DNA of 37,038 bases from Pseudonocardia terrae (GCF_021343995.1 NZ_JAJTTE010000064.1:1-37038); one strand, 5' to 3'; positions 15,359 through 23,736 are shown, counted from the first letter of the stretch. A program made the numbers and translations. The notes: generated by a model from the letters alone, not told the origin.

Positions 15359-16558
15359 GGGCGTGCCCTCGACCGTCCTGCGCCGGGCCCACAGCACGGC
15401 ACCGACGAGCAGGCCGGCCGCGCCACCGGCGAGGAAGGCCCCGGAGGCCCCGGCCGCCTCGACCACGACCCCGGCCAAGGACTGCCCGACCGCGGCGCCC
15501 ACGGTGATCGCGGTGACGACCCAGCCGAACGCCTCGGTGGCCGCGCCGCGCGGCGCCACCACCTCGATGACGAGCGAGTGCCCCGTGGTCTGCGGCGTGA
15601 TCAGCCCGCCCGCGGCCAGCATGGCGATCACCAGCAGCGGGAGCGAGTCCGCCGCGCCCGCGAGCCACATGGCCAGCACGAGCACGCCGAACCCGGCGAC
15701 CAGCACGGGCATCCGCAGGTGCAGCGCGCGGGGCCACGGCCGAATCCCGTAGAGCACGCCGACCAGCACCGACGTGACCGACCAGGCGGAGAGCAGCGCG
15801 CCACCCAGCCAGGGCTCGCCCAGGCCCGTGGCGACCGCGGGCACCCCGACCTCCACGGCGCCGACGACGAGCCCGAAGCCCAGCCCGGCCAGGGCGATCG
15901 TCCGCATGCCGGGGCTCGCGATCGCGCCCCACAGCGTCGACCCGGTCGACGGAAGTGGCTCGCTGCCGCGCACGGGCCCGCTCAGCGCGAACCCCACCGT
16001 GCCGACGACGGTCGCGAGCACGGCCACCGCGGTGCCCGTCCCCGGCCACGGCGTCGAGGCCAGCAGCGCGGCCACCCCCGGCCCGAGGACGAAGAAGACC
16101 TCGAGGCTGATCGCCTCGTAGCCGTACGCCGCCTCGCGCGGCCCGGCCGGCACCAGCCGCTCCCACAACGCCCGGGAGGCACCCGGCATGGCCGGCATGA
16201 CGAGCCCGGTGAACAGCGCGACCGCGACGACGACCGGCAGCGCGGTCCACGTCTCGACCGCCGCGACGAGCCCGCCCGCACCGAGCGCGAACAGCCCGGC
16301 GACCGTCAGGAGCACACCCGACGGCCCGCGCCGGTCCATCAGCCGGCCCTGCAGGACCGAGCCGAGCGCGACGCCGACCAGCGACCCCGCCGAGACGGCG
16401 CCGGCCACCGCGAACGACCCCGACTCACGCTGCACGTAGAGCAGCGTGGCGAAGCTGAACATGGCGACCGGGAACCGCCCCACCGCGGAGGTGAGGACGG
16501 GCACGGCCGCACCGGGGGCGGTGACGGCGGCGCGGTAGTCGGCGAGCGAGACGGACAC
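15347..16558 (-). CDS. MFS transporter
   Basis: A 403-residue integral membrane protein with about twelve hydrophobic segments. The loop between segments 2 and 3 reads GRLMDRRGPSGVLL at about 71-84, the conserved MFS cytoplasmic motif A (GxLaDrxGrkxxl). The rest is typical of small drug- or metabolite-efflux members; no substrate can be assigned. The GTG start at 16558 has no clear ribosome binding site. A perfect 8+8 bp inverted repeat 21 bases upstream probably controls it. The gene lies downstream of crp on the same strand with an 80-bp gap. Its last 12 bases are antisense to the end of the MBL gene. Confidence 0.87.
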   Translation of the reverse strand: MSVSLADYRAAVTAPGAAVPVLTSAVGRFPVAMFSFATLLYVQRESGSFAVAGAVSAGSLVGVALGSVLQGRLMDRRGPSGVLLTVAGLFALGAGGLVAAVETWTALPVVVAVALFTGLVMPAMPGASRALWERLVPAGPREAAYGYEAISLEVFFVLGPGVAALLASTPWPGTGTAVAVLATVVGTVGFALSGPVRGSEPLPSTGSTLWGAIASPGMRTIALAGLGFGLVVGAVEVGVPAVATGLGEPWLGGALLSAWSVTSVLVGVLYGIRPWPRALHLRMPVLVAGFGVLVLAMWLAGAADSLPLLVIAMLAAGGLITPQTTGHSLVIEVVAPRGAATEAFGWVVTAITVGAAVGQSLAGVVVEAAGASGAFLAGGAAGLLVGAVLWARRRTVEGTPSAA

Positions 16559-16579
16559 GCCGTCGAGGATCGCACACTT

Positions 16580-16597
16580 CTGGTACGGGCGTACCAG
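16580..16597. promoter_or_regulatory. Operator-like inverted repeat upstream of the MFS gene
   Basis: CTGGTACG-GG-CGTACCAG is a perfect dyad with 8-bp arms and a 2-bp centre, 21 bases from the MFS start codon. The tiny centre argues for a protein-binding site rather than a crp terminator. TetR- or MarR-type regulators use sites of this size. No regulator gene of those families lies next to it. Confidence 0.6.
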
Positions 16598-16638
16598 TTA
16601 CTTGCCGCACGCCACCACGCGGGTGACGCGTCCCTGTT

Positions 16639-17313
16639 CTAGCGAGCCCGCCGGGCGAGCCGCTCGGGCTCCAGGATCAGCACGCTCTTGCCCTCGAGCC
16701 GCAGCCAGCCGCGGTGCGCGAAGTCCGCCAGCGCCTTGTTGACCGTCTCGCGGGAGGCGCCGACGAGCTGGGCGATCTCCTCCTGGGTCAGGTCGTGCGT
16801 GACGCGCAGCAGGCCGGACTCCTGCGACCCGAACTGGCGGGCCAGCTGCAGCAGCGACTTGGCCACGCGGCCGGGCACGTCCGTGAAGATCAGGTCCGCC
16901 AGCATGTTGTTGGTGCGGCGCAGCCGGCGGGCCAGCACGCGCAGCAGCTGTTCGGCGATCTCCGGGCGCTTGCCGATCCACTCGCGCAGCGCGGCGCGGT
17001 CCATCGTGAAGGCGCGGACCTCGGTCACCGAGGTGGCCGACGACGTGCGCGGGCCCGGGTCGAAGATCGACAGCTCGCCGAACATGTCCGACGGGCCCGC
17101 GACCATCAGCAGGTTCTCCCGGCCGTCGGGGGACTTCCGGCCGATCTTCACCTTGCCGCTGGCGATGATGTAGAGCCGGTCACCCGGCTCGCCCTCGCTG
17201 AAGATGACGTGCCCACGCGGGAACTCCACGGGCTCCAGGGTCTGGGCCAGCACCTCGGCGGCGTGCGGCTCCACACCCTGGAAGATCCCAGCCCGGATCA
17301 GAACATCGTCCAC
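16639..17313 (-). CDS. crp: cAMP receptor protein, Crp/Fnr family
   Basis: A global transcription regulator of 224 residues from the GTG at 17313, the same length as M. tuberculosis Crp (Rv3676). The cyclic-nucleotide pocket contains FGELSIFDPGPRTSSAT at about 78-94, with the Glu, Arg and Ser/Thr residues that contact cAMP. The dimer helix follows, and the helix-turn-helix with recognition helix ASRETVNKALADF is at about 186-198. Most of the chain is near identical to the mycobacterial protein from memory. GAGGAG lies eight bases before the chosen GTG; the frame stays open upstream but lacks family sequence there. Loci it controls cannot be listed from this window. Confidence 0.95.
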   Translation of the reverse strand: MDDVLIRAGIFQGVEPHAAEVLAQTLEPVEFPRGHVIFSEGEPGDRLYIIASGKVKIGRKSPDGRENLLMVAGPSDMFGELSIFDPGPRTSSATSVTEVRAFTMDRAALREWIGKRPEIAEQLLRVLARRLRRTNNMLADLIFTDVPGRVAKSLLQLARQFGSQESGLLRVTHDLTQEEIAQLVGASRETVNKALADFAHRGWLRLEGKSVLILEPERLARRAR

Positions 17314-17369
17314 AACACCTGCTCCTCGTCCACATCCACCGCAGCCACGCGGCGGATCATCGGCGCGCC

Positions 17370-17375
17370 AGTCTA
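17370..17375 (-). promoter_or_regulatory. Putative -10 box of crp
   Basis: TAGACT reads on the reverse strand 57 bases before the crp GTG. It fits TAnnnT and would give a leader of about 50 nt carrying the GAGGAG ribosome binding site. The region just upstream (17,388-17,415) contains TGTGA half-sites in direct orientation, but no full Crp palindrome. Confidence 0.35.
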
Positions 17376-17453
17376 GGGGGTCGCTCCGCACAGTGTGACG
17401 AGACGACGTGTGAACACCATGCCCGGATTGGGGCACCCGGCACGGCGGACCGA

Positions 17454-17498
17454 CCCGTTCGGCCCCCCTTCCCGGCCGGCCCTCCCGGGCCGAACGGG
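17454..17498 (-). terminator. Terminator hairpin with 12-bp perfect stem
   Basis: CCCGTTCGGCCC (17454-17465) pairs exactly with GGGCCGAACGGG (17487-17498) across a 21-base loop that is itself GC-rich. The stem begins at the base immediately after the TAG of the small membrane protein gene. It separates that gene from crp. No U-tract is present. Confidence 0.7.
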
Positions 17499-17747
17499 CT
17501 ACGGGGAGACTTTACTCCGGCGTGTCCCGCGCCTCCCGCCCCGGTTGCGCAGGCGGAAGAGCTCCAGCGCACGGACGGTGCCCTGACGGAACAACGCACG
17601 TACCTCGTCGGGGCGGGGACGCTCGAGCAGCTCGTCGAGCTCGTCCTGCCGCACGGTGGACTCCCGCATCCGGGACTCGACGCGCTCCATGCCGAGCGCG
17701 AAGAACATCACCAGGAGCGGCACGAGGACGGCTAACCAGGCAGTCAT
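17499..17747 (-). CDS. Small single-span membrane protein (Rv3675 position)
   Basis: An 82-residue protein starting at ATG 17747. Residues 3-19 (AWLAVLVPLLVMFFALG) form one membrane span. The remainder is charged, first mixed (MERVESRMRESTVRQDELDELLERPRPDEV), written here as two parts: MERVESRMREST and VRQDELDELLERPRPDEV, then strongly basic at the end (RGGRRGTRRSK). The basic tail should lie in the cytoplasm. The function is unknown. A membrane protein gene sits beside crp at the same place in M. tuberculosis (Rv3675), though that product is longer by memory. It is divergent from nth and is followed at once by a strong hairpin. Confidence 0.7.
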   Translation of the reverse strand: MTAWLAVLVPLLVMFFALGMERVESRMRESTVRQDELDELLERPRPDEVRALFRQGTVRALELFRLRNRGGRRGTRRSKVSP

Positions 17748-17893
17748 GTCACGATCGATGATGGCCTACCCCCCGCGCCCCGGGCGCACCGGGGGCCCCG
17801 CGTGTTGCGATCGATGCGCGATCGAGACCCGCCACCTGCGGCAACGGCATCGTCACGCTCCGTACCGCGCCCGGGGTTGTCGGTGGGCGGACG

Positions 17894-17899
17894 TAGTCT
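17894..17899 (+). promoter_or_regulatory. Putative -10 box of leaderless nth promoter
   Basis: TAGTCT ends six bases before the GTG at 17906. It fits TAnnnT with no ribosome binding site between, so nth is probably translated from a leaderless mRNA. Confidence 0.5.
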
Positions 17900-17905
17900 C
17901 GCCCT

Positions 17906-18700
17906 GTGACCACCACACTCCGGCGTCCCACCAGCCGCGAGGTCGCCAAGCTGTCCGCGCGGATCGCCGCCGGGGAGAGCGGGATCGGCCGCGCCCGGCG
18001 GGTCGGGCGCATCCTGCGGGCGCTCGCCGTGGCGTACCCCGACGCGCACTGCGAGCTGGACTTCACGAACCCGCTCGAGCTCGCCGTCGCCACGATCCTG
18101 TCCGCGCAGTCGACCGACAAGAAGGTCAACGAGATCAGCCCGGCGCTCTTCGCGCGCTACCGCACCGCGGCGGACTACGCCGGCGCCGACCGGACCGAGC
18201 TGGAGGAGTACGTCCGGCAGACGGGCTTCTACCGCAACAAGGCGAACGCGCTGATGGGACTGGGCGCTGCCCTGGTCGAGCGGTTCGACGGCGAGGTCCC
18301 GGGCAACCTGGACGATCTCGTCACCCTGCCGGGAATCGGGCGGAAGACGGCGAACGTCATCCTGGGCAACGCGTTCGGCGTCCCCGGCATCACCGTCGAC
18401 ACCCACTTCGGCCGGCTCGTCCGGCGCTGGGGCTGGACCACCGAGGAGGACCCGGTCAAGGTCGAGCACGAGGTCGGCGACCTGGTCCCGAAGAAGGACT
18501 GGACCATGGCCTCGCACTACGTGATCTTCCACGGCCGCCGGGTCTGCCACGCCAAGAAGCCGGCCTGCGGGGCGTGCACCCTGGCGATGGACTGCCCGTC
18601 GTTCGGCGTCGGCCCCACCGATCCGGTCGCCGCGGCGAAGCTGGTCAAGGGCCCGGAGGCGCCGCACCTGCTGCAGCTGGCGGGGCTGGGCGGGGAATGA
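17906..18700 (+). CDS. nth: Endonuclease III (DNA glycosylase/AP lyase)
   Basis: A 264-residue base-excision repair enzyme removing oxidised pyrimidines. The helix-hairpin-helix LPGIGRKTAN lies at 141-150 with the catalytic Lys at 147; the catalytic Asp is 165 in VDTHFGRL. The 4Fe-4S cluster ligands are Cys214, Cys221, Cys224 and Cys230 in the C-x6-C-x2-C-x5-C pattern. The N-terminal 30 residues extend beyond E. coli Nth, as is usual in actinobacteria. It is the first gene of a probable operon with the TlpA-like, Nudix, MarP and thioesterase genes, each gap being small or an overlap. The order matches Rv3674c-Rv3671c. Confidence 0.96.
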   Translation: MTTTLRRPTSREVAKLSARIAAGESGIGRARRVGRILRALAVAYPDAHCELDFTNPLELAVATILSAQSTDKKVNEISPALFARYRTAADYAGADRTELEEYVRQTGFYRNKANALMGLGAALVERFDGEVPGNLDDLVTLPGIGRKTANVILGNAFGVPGITVDTHFGRLVRRWGWTTEEDPVKVEHEVGDLVPKKDWTMASHYVIFHGRRVCHAKKPACGACTLAMDCPSFGVGPTDPVAAAKLVKGPEAPHLLQLAGLGGE

Positions 18701-18707
18701 GCCGACG

Positions 18708-19361
18708 ATGAGCACCGATCGCCGGGCCGCCCTGCGGCGGCACCGGTCGGAGCTGGTCAGCACGGTGGTCGTGCTCGTGCTGGTGGTCGTCGGGGTCGTC
18801 GCGCTCTGGCCGCGTGCCGGGGCGCCGTCCGGCGCCGCGAGCGGGGGCGCCGCGACCACGACGGCCGCGCCCGATCCCGCCCGGCTCGCCGACCTCCGGG
18901 CGCGCGCGGACCTGCCGCCGTGCCCGTCGGGCACCGGCGGGGCGGGGCCGCTCGCCGGGGTCGTCGCGCCCTGCCTGGCCGACGGCACGCCGGTCGACGT
19001 CGGCGGCGCGCTCGCCGGCCGGCCGGCGCTGGTCAACGTCTGGGCCTCGTGGTGCGCGCCGTGCCGGGAGGAGCTGCCCGCGATCGCCGAGTACGCCGCC
19101 CGGCCGGGCGCCGTGCCGGTGCTGCTCGTCGACATCCAGGACACGGACCCGGCCGCCCTCGCGCTGCTCGCGGAGATCGGCGTCCGGCTCCCGTCGGTCA
19201 CCGATCCGGACGGCGCGCTGCGGTCCGCGCTGGCCGTGCCGCCGGCCATCCCGGCCAGCTACGTCGTGCGCGCGGACGGGGCGGTCGCGCGGGTCGATCC
19301 CCCGGTGCCCTTCGGGTCGGCCGACGAGGTCGCGGCCGTGGTCGGCAAGCTGTCCCCATGA
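18708..19361 (+). CDS. Membrane-anchored TlpA/ResA-type thioredoxin
   Basis: A 217-residue protein with a single membrane anchor at about 17-34 and an extracytoplasmic thioredoxin fold. The active site WASWCAPC holds Cys116 and Cys119. The cis-proline loop is IPASYV near residue 189. A preceding pair of cysteines (PPCP at about 72, APCL at about 89) is typical of actinobacterial members. It probably reduces or isomerises disulfides outside the membrane. The ATG lies seven bases after the nth stop, and its TGA overlaps the next ATG by four bases, so it is co-translated with the Nudix gene. Corresponds to Rv3673c by position. Confidence 0.9.
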   Translation: MSTDRRAALRRHRSELVSTVVVLVLVVVGVVALWPRAGAPSGAASGGAATTTAAPDPARLADLRARADLPPCPSGTGGAGPLAGVVAPCLADGTPVDVGGALAGRPALVNVWASWCAPCREELPAIAEYAARPGAVPVLLVDIQDTDPAALALLAEIGVRLPSVTDPDGALRSALAVPPAIPASYVVRADGAVARVDPPVPFGSADEVAAVVGKLSP

Positions 19362-20080
19362 CCGACGTGCACCCGGAGGCGGCGCCCGCCTTCCTGGAGC
19401 CGCTGCTGGGCTCGCTCGGCAGCGTCGAGGCCTACGACCTCGCCCCGCACCGCGTCCCGCCGCCCGCCGGCGGACCGCGCGCCGCCGTGCTGATGCTGTT
19501 CGCCGAGGGCCCGGAGGGGCCGGACGTGCTGCTCGTCGAGCGCGCCTCCACGCTGCGCAACCACGCCGGTCAGGTGGCCTTCCCGGGCGGGCGGATCGAC
19601 CCCGGCGACGCCGGCCCGCTCGGCGCCGCGCTGCGCGAGGCCGAGGAGGAGACGGGACTGGACCCCGCGGGCGTCGTCCCGCTGGCGCTGCTGCCGGAGC
19701 TGTTCATCCCGCCCTCGGGGTTCGTGGTGACCCCGGTGCTGGCGTACTGGGCCGAGCCCAGCGCGGTGCACGCCGTGGACCCGGCCGAGACGGCGGCCGT
19801 CGTCCGGGTGCCGGTGGCCGACCTCGTCGACCCGGCGAACCGCGTCACCACGCTCCACCCGAGCGGGCACCGCGGCCCCGCCTTCCTGGTGGCGGGGGTG
19901 CTCGTGTGGGGCTTCACCGGGGGCCTATTGTCCGGCCTGTTGGATCGCGCGGGATGGGCGCATCCCTGGGACGAGTCCCGGGTCCTCGACCTGGGCGCGG
20001 CGTGGTCGGCGGCTCGCTCGGCACGCGGTGGCGACCGGAACGGACGCCGACACGGCGGGCAGGAGGCTGCGGGCACGTGA
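19358..20080 (+). CDS. Nudix hydrolase, CoA diphosphatase type (Rv3672c-like)
   Basis: A 240-residue protein from the ATG at 19358, overlapping the preceding TGA. The sequence LLVERASTLRNHAGQVAFPG, just before the box, matches the NuCoA signature (LLTxRSxxLRxHxGxVxFPGG) of CoA-diphosphatase Nudix proteins. The box itself runs from GGRIDPGD through ALREAEEETGL at about 81-103. E. coli NudL and yeast Pcd1 are in this group. The C-terminal 25 residues after DLGAAW are charged and probably unstructured. It is the third gene of the nth-marP operon. Confidence 0.9.
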   Translation: MTDVHPEAAPAFLEPLLGSLGSVEAYDLAPHRVPPPAGGPRAAVLMLFAEGPEGPDVLLVERASTLRNHAGQVAFPGGRIDPGDAGPLGAALREAEEETGLDPAGVVPLALLPELFIPPSGFVVTPVLAYWAEPSAVHAVDPAETAAVVRVPVADLVDPANRVTTLHPSGHRGPAFLVAGVLVWGFTGGLLSGLLDRAGWAHPWDESRVLDLGAAWSAARSARGGDRNGRRHGGQEAAGT

Positions 20081-20105
20081 GTCGGACCCACCACGAGGAT
20101 CCGCG

Positions 20106-21302
20106 ATGAGCTGGGTGGACGTCGCGGTCGTCGTCCTCGCCCTCATCGCGGCCGTGTCCGGGTGGCGGCACGGGATGGCGGTCGCGCTGCTGTCCTTCAT
20201 CGGCGTGCTCGGCGGCGCGATCATCGGGGTGCGGGTGGCCCCGCTGCTGGTCGCGGACATCCAGGCGCAGACCACGCGGATCATCGTGAGCATCGTCGTG
20301 GTGGTGCTGCTGGTCGCGCTCGGCGAGACCCTCGGCGTGTACCTGGGCCGCAAGATCCGCGACCGGATCCGCGGCGAGCGCTTCCTCGCCGTCGACTCCA
20401 CGCTCGGGGCGATCCTCCAGGGCGTCACGGTCGTGCTCGCCGCGTGGCTGGTGGCGCTGCCGCTGGCCTCGGCGAGCTTCCCGGGCCTGGCCTCCAGCGT
20501 GCGCCAGTCCGAGGTGCTCAAGGGCGTCGACTCGGTGATGCCGGACCAGGCCCGCGCGCTGCCCGCCGAGCTGCGCACGCTGCTGGACCGCTCCGGCTTC
20601 CCGGACGTCCTGAGCCCCTTCCAGGCCACGCCGATCCAGCAGGTCGGGCCGCCGGACCCGGCGCTGCTGAACCTGCCGGTCGTGTCCGAGGTGCGCGGCA
20701 GCGTGCTCAAGGTGCACGGCCGCGCCCCGTCCTGCCAGCGACAGCTGGAGGGCACCGGGTTCGTGGTCGCCCCGCAGCGGGTCATGACGAACGCGCACGT
20801 CGTCGCCGGGACCACGGACACCACGGTCGAGGTCACGACGTCGTCGAACCGCATCCGCCAGCTCGACGCGCGGGTGGTCAGCTACGACCCGGAGATCGAC
20901 GTCGCGGTGCTGGCCGTGCCGGGCCTCGACGCCGACCCGCTGCACTTCGCGCCGGCGCCGGCGACCCCGGGGGACGACTCGATCATCCTCGGCTACCCGC
21001 TCGACGGCCCGTACACGATCTCGGCCGGCAAGGTGCGCGACCGCATCCAGCTGCGCGGCCCGGACATCTACGACGCCAACACCGTGACCCGGGACGTCTA
21101 CACGGTCCGCGCCAAGGTCCAGTCCGGGAACTCCGGCGGCCCGATGATCGCGCCGGACGGCGAGGTACTGGGCGTGGTGTTCGGCGCGGCGCTCGACGAC
21201 TCCGAGACCGGCTTCGTGCTCACGGCCCAGCAGGTCGCCCAGGCCCTCGGCAGCGCACCGGGGCTCACCCGCTCCGTCGACACCGGGTCCTGCGCGGCAT
21301 GA
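20106..21302 (+). CDS. marP: Membrane-embedded serine protease MarP
   Basis: A 398-residue periplasmic-type serine protease with an N-terminal CvpA-like membrane domain (about four spans within residues 5-125) and a chymotrypsin-like protease domain. The triad is His231 (TNAHV), Asp265 (EIDVAVL) and Ser343 (GNSGGP). Cys210 and Cys396 fit the disulfide that controls activity in M. tuberculosis MarP, which has 397 residues. In mycobacteria MarP is needed for survival in acid and activates a peptidoglycan hydrolase. The ATG at 20106 is preceded by GAGGA; the longer frame upstream overlaps the Nudix gene and adds no membrane sequence. It overlaps the thioesterase gene by four bases. Confidence 0.95.
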   Translation: MSWVDVAVVVLALIAAVSGWRHGMAVALLSFIGVLGGAIIGVRVAPLLVADIQAQTTRIIVSIVVVVLLVALGETLGVYLGRKIRDRIRGERFLAVDSTLGAILQGVTVVLAAWLVALPLASASFPGLASSVRQSEVLKGVDSVMPDQARALPAELRTLLDRSGFPDVLSPFQATPIQQVGPPDPALLNLPVVSEVRGSVLKVHGRAPSCQRQLEGTGFVVAPQRVMTNAHVVAGTTDTTVEVTTSSNRIRQLDARVVSYDPEIDVAVLAVPGLDADPLHFAPAPATPGDDSIILGYPLDGPYTISAGKVRDRIQLRGPDIYDANTVTRDVYTVRAKVQSGNSGGPMIAPDGEVLGVVFGAALDDSETGFVLTAQQVAQALGSAPGLTRSVDTGSCAA

Positions 21303-21718
21303 CCGCGGGAAACGGGGTGCCCGAGGGCTTCGAGCTCCTGCCGACCTCGGCGTTCGTCGAACACCTCGGCGGGCTCTACCACCGCCCGGACGGGCCCGGG
21401 CACGTCTTCGGGATGCGGGTCGGCCCGGAGCACGCGAACGTCCGCGGCCGGGCGCACGGCGGGTTCCTGGCCACGGCGGTCGACGTGGCCGCCTCCCGTG
21501 GCGCCCGCGCCGCGATGGCCGACGGGTCCGGCGTCAGCACCATGACGATGACGCTGGACTACCTGGCGCCCGTCGACGTGGGCGACTGGATCGAGCTGGT
21601 CACGTCGGTCGACCGGATCGGCGGGCGGACGGTGTTCACCACGTGCCGGGTCACCGCGGGCGACCGGCTGGTCGCCCGCGGCTCGGTGATCCTGGCGCGG
21701 GTCAGACCTCGCGAGTGA
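21299..21718 (+). CDS. Hotdog-fold thioesterase, PaaI family
   Basis: A 139-residue protein of the PaaI/4HBT hotdog family, which hydrolyses acyl-CoA thioesters. The central helix begins with HGGFLATAVDVAASRGA at about 54-70, followed by the strands TMTMTLDYLAPVDVGDWIE and VARGSVILARV. The catalytic acidic residue is usually an Asp or Glu in this helix; Asp64 is the candidate. The ATG overlaps the marP stop (ATGA). Its last 17 bases are antisense to the 3' end of purA. The substrate is not evident. Confidence 0.88.
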   Translation: MTAGNGVPEGFELLPTSAFVEHLGGLYHRPDGPGHVFGMRVGPEHANVRGRAHGGFLATAVDVAASRGARAAMADGSGVSTMTMTLDYLAPVDVGDWIELVTSVDRIGGRTVFTTCRVTAGDRLVARGSVILARVRPRE

Positions 21719-22982
21719 TCGTCTGGTCGCGGCCCGGGCCGACGCCGATGGCCGAGACCGGCGCGCCCGTCAGCTCCTCGATGCGGTGCACGTAGTCGCG
21801 CGCGGCGGCCGGCAGGTCGTCGAACTCCCGGACGCCGGAGATGTCCTCGAACCAGCCGGGCAGCTCCTCGTACACCGGCACGGCGTGGTGGATGTCCGTC
21901 TGGGTCATCGGCATGTCGTCGACGCGCTTGCCGTCGACCTCGTAGGCCACGCAGATCGGCACCCGCTCGAGCGAGGACAGCACGTCGAGCTTGGTGAGGA
22001 AAAAGTCCGTGATGCCGTTGACCCGCTGGGCGTAGCGGCCGATCACGGCGTCGAACCAGCCGCAGCGCCGCGGGCGCCCGGTGGTCACGCCGACCTCGCC
22101 GCCGGTCTTGCGCAGGAACTCCCCCGAGGCGTCGAACAGCTCGGTGGGGAAGGGGCCGGAGCCGACGCGCGTCGTGTACGCCTTGAGGATCCCGATGACC
22201 CGGTCGATCCGGTTCGGCCCGATGCCCGACCCGACCGCGGCGCCGCCGGCCGTGGGGTTCGAGCTGGTCACGAAGGGGTAGGTGCCGTGGTCGACGTCGA
22301 GCAGTGTGCCCTGCGAGCCCTCCAGCAGGATGGTCTCGCCCGCCTCGAGCGCCTGGTTGAGCAGCAGCCGGGTGTCGGCGATGCGGTGCTTGAAGCCCTC
22401 GGCCTGCGCCAGCACGGTGTCCACGACGTCGCCCGGGTCGAGCGCCCGCCGGTTGTAGACCTTGACCAGCACCTGGTTCTTGAAGTCCAGCGCCGCCTCG
22501 ACCTTCTGGTGCAGGATCTTCTCGTCGAGCACGTCCGCGACCCGGACGCCGACGCGGGCCACCTTGTCCTGGTACGCGGGGCCGATGCCGCGGCCCGTGG
22601 TGCCGATCTTGGCCTTGCCCAGGAAGCGCTCGGTCACCTTGTCGATGGCCACGTGGTACGGCATGATCAAGTGCGCGTCCGCGCTGATCATCAGGCCGGT
22701 GGTGTCCACGCCCCGGCTCTCGAGGCCCTTGAGCTCGTCGAGCAGCACGCCGGGGTCCACGACCACGCCGTTGCCGATCACGTTCTTGGCCCCGGGGGTG
22801 AGGATGCCCGAGGGGATGAGGTGCAGGGCGAAGTCCTGCCCGTCGGGCAGCACGACCGTGTGGCCGGCGTTGTTGCCGCCCTGGTAGCGCACGACCCACT
22901 GCACGGACCCGCCGAGCAGGTCGGTGGCCTTGCCCTTGCCCTCGTCGCCCCACTGGGCACCGATCAGCACGATCGCCGGCAT
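21702..22982 (-). CDS. purA: Adenylosuccinate synthetase
   Basis: Catalyses the GTP-dependent joining of IMP and aspartate, the first committed step to AMP. With the ATG at 22982 it has 426 residues, the usual size. The N-terminal loop GDEGKGK at 12-18 contains the catalytic Asp13, and the NNAGHTV segment holds His41. The IMP-binding GTTGRGIGPAY, the EGSQGTLLD region and the GRPRRCGW segment all follow in order. TGGAG seven to ten bases upstream is the ribosome binding site; the frame continues upstream but has no family sequence. It overlaps the thioesterase gene at the 3' end and diverges from an Rv0358-like gene. Confidence 0.97.
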   Translation of the reverse strand: MPAIVLIGAQWGDEGKGKATDLLGGSVQWVVRYQGGNNAGHTVVLPDGQDFALHLIPSGILTPGAKNVIGNGVVVDPGVLLDELKGLESRGVDTTGLMISADAHLIMPYHVAIDKVTERFLGKAKIGTTGRGIGPAYQDKVARVGVRVADVLDEKILHQKVEAALDFKNQVLVKVYNRRALDPGDVVDTVLAQAEGFKHRIADTRLLLNQALEAGETILLEGSQGTLLDVDHGTYPFVTSSNPTAGGAAVGSGIGPNRIDRVIGILKAYTTRVGSGPFPTELFDASGEFLRKTGGEVGVTTGRPRRCGWFDAVIGRYAQRVNGITDFFLTKLDVLSSLERVPICVAYEVDGKRVDDMPMTQTDIHHAVPVYEELPGWFEDISGVREFDDLPAAARDYVHRIEELTGAPVSAIGVGPGRDQTITREV

Positions 22983-23026
22983 GTGAAACTCCAGTCCTGG
23001 CTTGCGGCGGGAGGGTAACCGATCAG

Positions 23027-23713
23027 GTGGCTTCGATCGATCAGGAACTGGTGCTGCTGACCTGTGGCGACAGGCCGGTGCGCCGTTTCCCGTTCCACGG
23101 TAGCCGCCCGGCGGCGCGGCTCGGACGGGTGCCCGGTGTGCTGGCCCACGTCCCGGCGGTCGCGCTGCCGGCGCGGCCCGGCAAGGACGACGTGGATCCG
23201 GTGCTGAAGGAGCGGGAACCGCGGCGGGTGATCGTCCACGGCGACGACGCCGACCTCGCATCCGTGCTGGTCAGGCTCCTGCGCCGGGACCTGCTCCACG
23301 TCGAGGTGGCGTTCGTGCCCGCGGTGCGGCGTTCGGCCGCGGCGCTCGCCTGGGAGCTCCCGCGCGACGCGGCGGCCCTCGCCCTGGACGGCCCGGCTCG
23401 GCCCACGCCCCTCATCCGGGACGACGCCGGCGGGGTGCTCGTCGGCCGCGGCGTACTGCGGGACGTGGAGGGCGAGGCGTACTGCGACAACTCGCTGGTG
23501 CTGCGCGGGCGGGTGCGCCGGCTCGTCGCCGTGCCCGGGCCCGGGGGCGTATCGGCGCTGCCCGGCAAGGGCGTGCGGGCGGCCACCGGGCGGGCCCTGC
23601 AGATCGGCTCCACGGGCGCCCGGGTGGAGGTCGAGGGCGTGCCGCACCCGCGGCCCGCGCCGCGCTGGACCTGGTACCGCCACACCGCGGACTGGCTGCT
23701 CGTGCGTCCCTGA
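23027..23713 (+). CDS. Conserved hypothetical protein beside purA (Rv0358-like position)
   Basis: A 228-residue protein starting at GTG with GGGAGGG about nine bases before it. I recognise no catalytic motif. The chain is an alternating alpha/beta pattern: RRVIVHGDDADLASVLVRLL, then LHVEVAFVPAVRRSAAALAW, then a strand-rich C-terminal half with VLVGRGVLRDVEGEAYCDNS and VRAATGRALQIGSTGARVEV. Parts resemble the split domains of the lipid-kinase fold, but the diagnostic glycine motif is absent. In M. tuberculosis an unrelated-looking hypothetical of similar size (Rv0358) also diverges from purA, so orthology is likely but unproven. A hairpin follows its stop. Confidence 0.72.
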   Translation: MASIDQELVLLTCGDRPVRRFPFHGSRPAARLGRVPGVLAHVPAVALPARPGKDDVDPVLKEREPRRVIVHGDDADLASVLVRLLRRDLLHVEVAFVPAVRRSAAALAWELPRDAAALALDGPARPTPLIRDDAGGVLVGRGVLRDVEGEAYCDNSLVLRGRVRRLVAVPGPGGVSALPGKGVRAATGRALQIGSTGARVEVEGVPHPRPAPRWTWYRHTADWLLVRP

Positions 23714-23736
23714 CCTACGACTCGGCCCGGTTCGCC

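Noticed and set aside
17388..17415. Crp autoregulatory site upstream of crp
   Set aside because: TGTGA occurs twice but in direct orientation, and CACA-TGTG is the wrong way round. No TGTGA-N6-TCACA palindrome is present.
17357..17599. 80-codon reverse frame between crp and the small membrane protein
   Set aside because: It overlaps the crp promoter, the terminator hairpin and the membrane protein gene in another frame, and has no family likeness.
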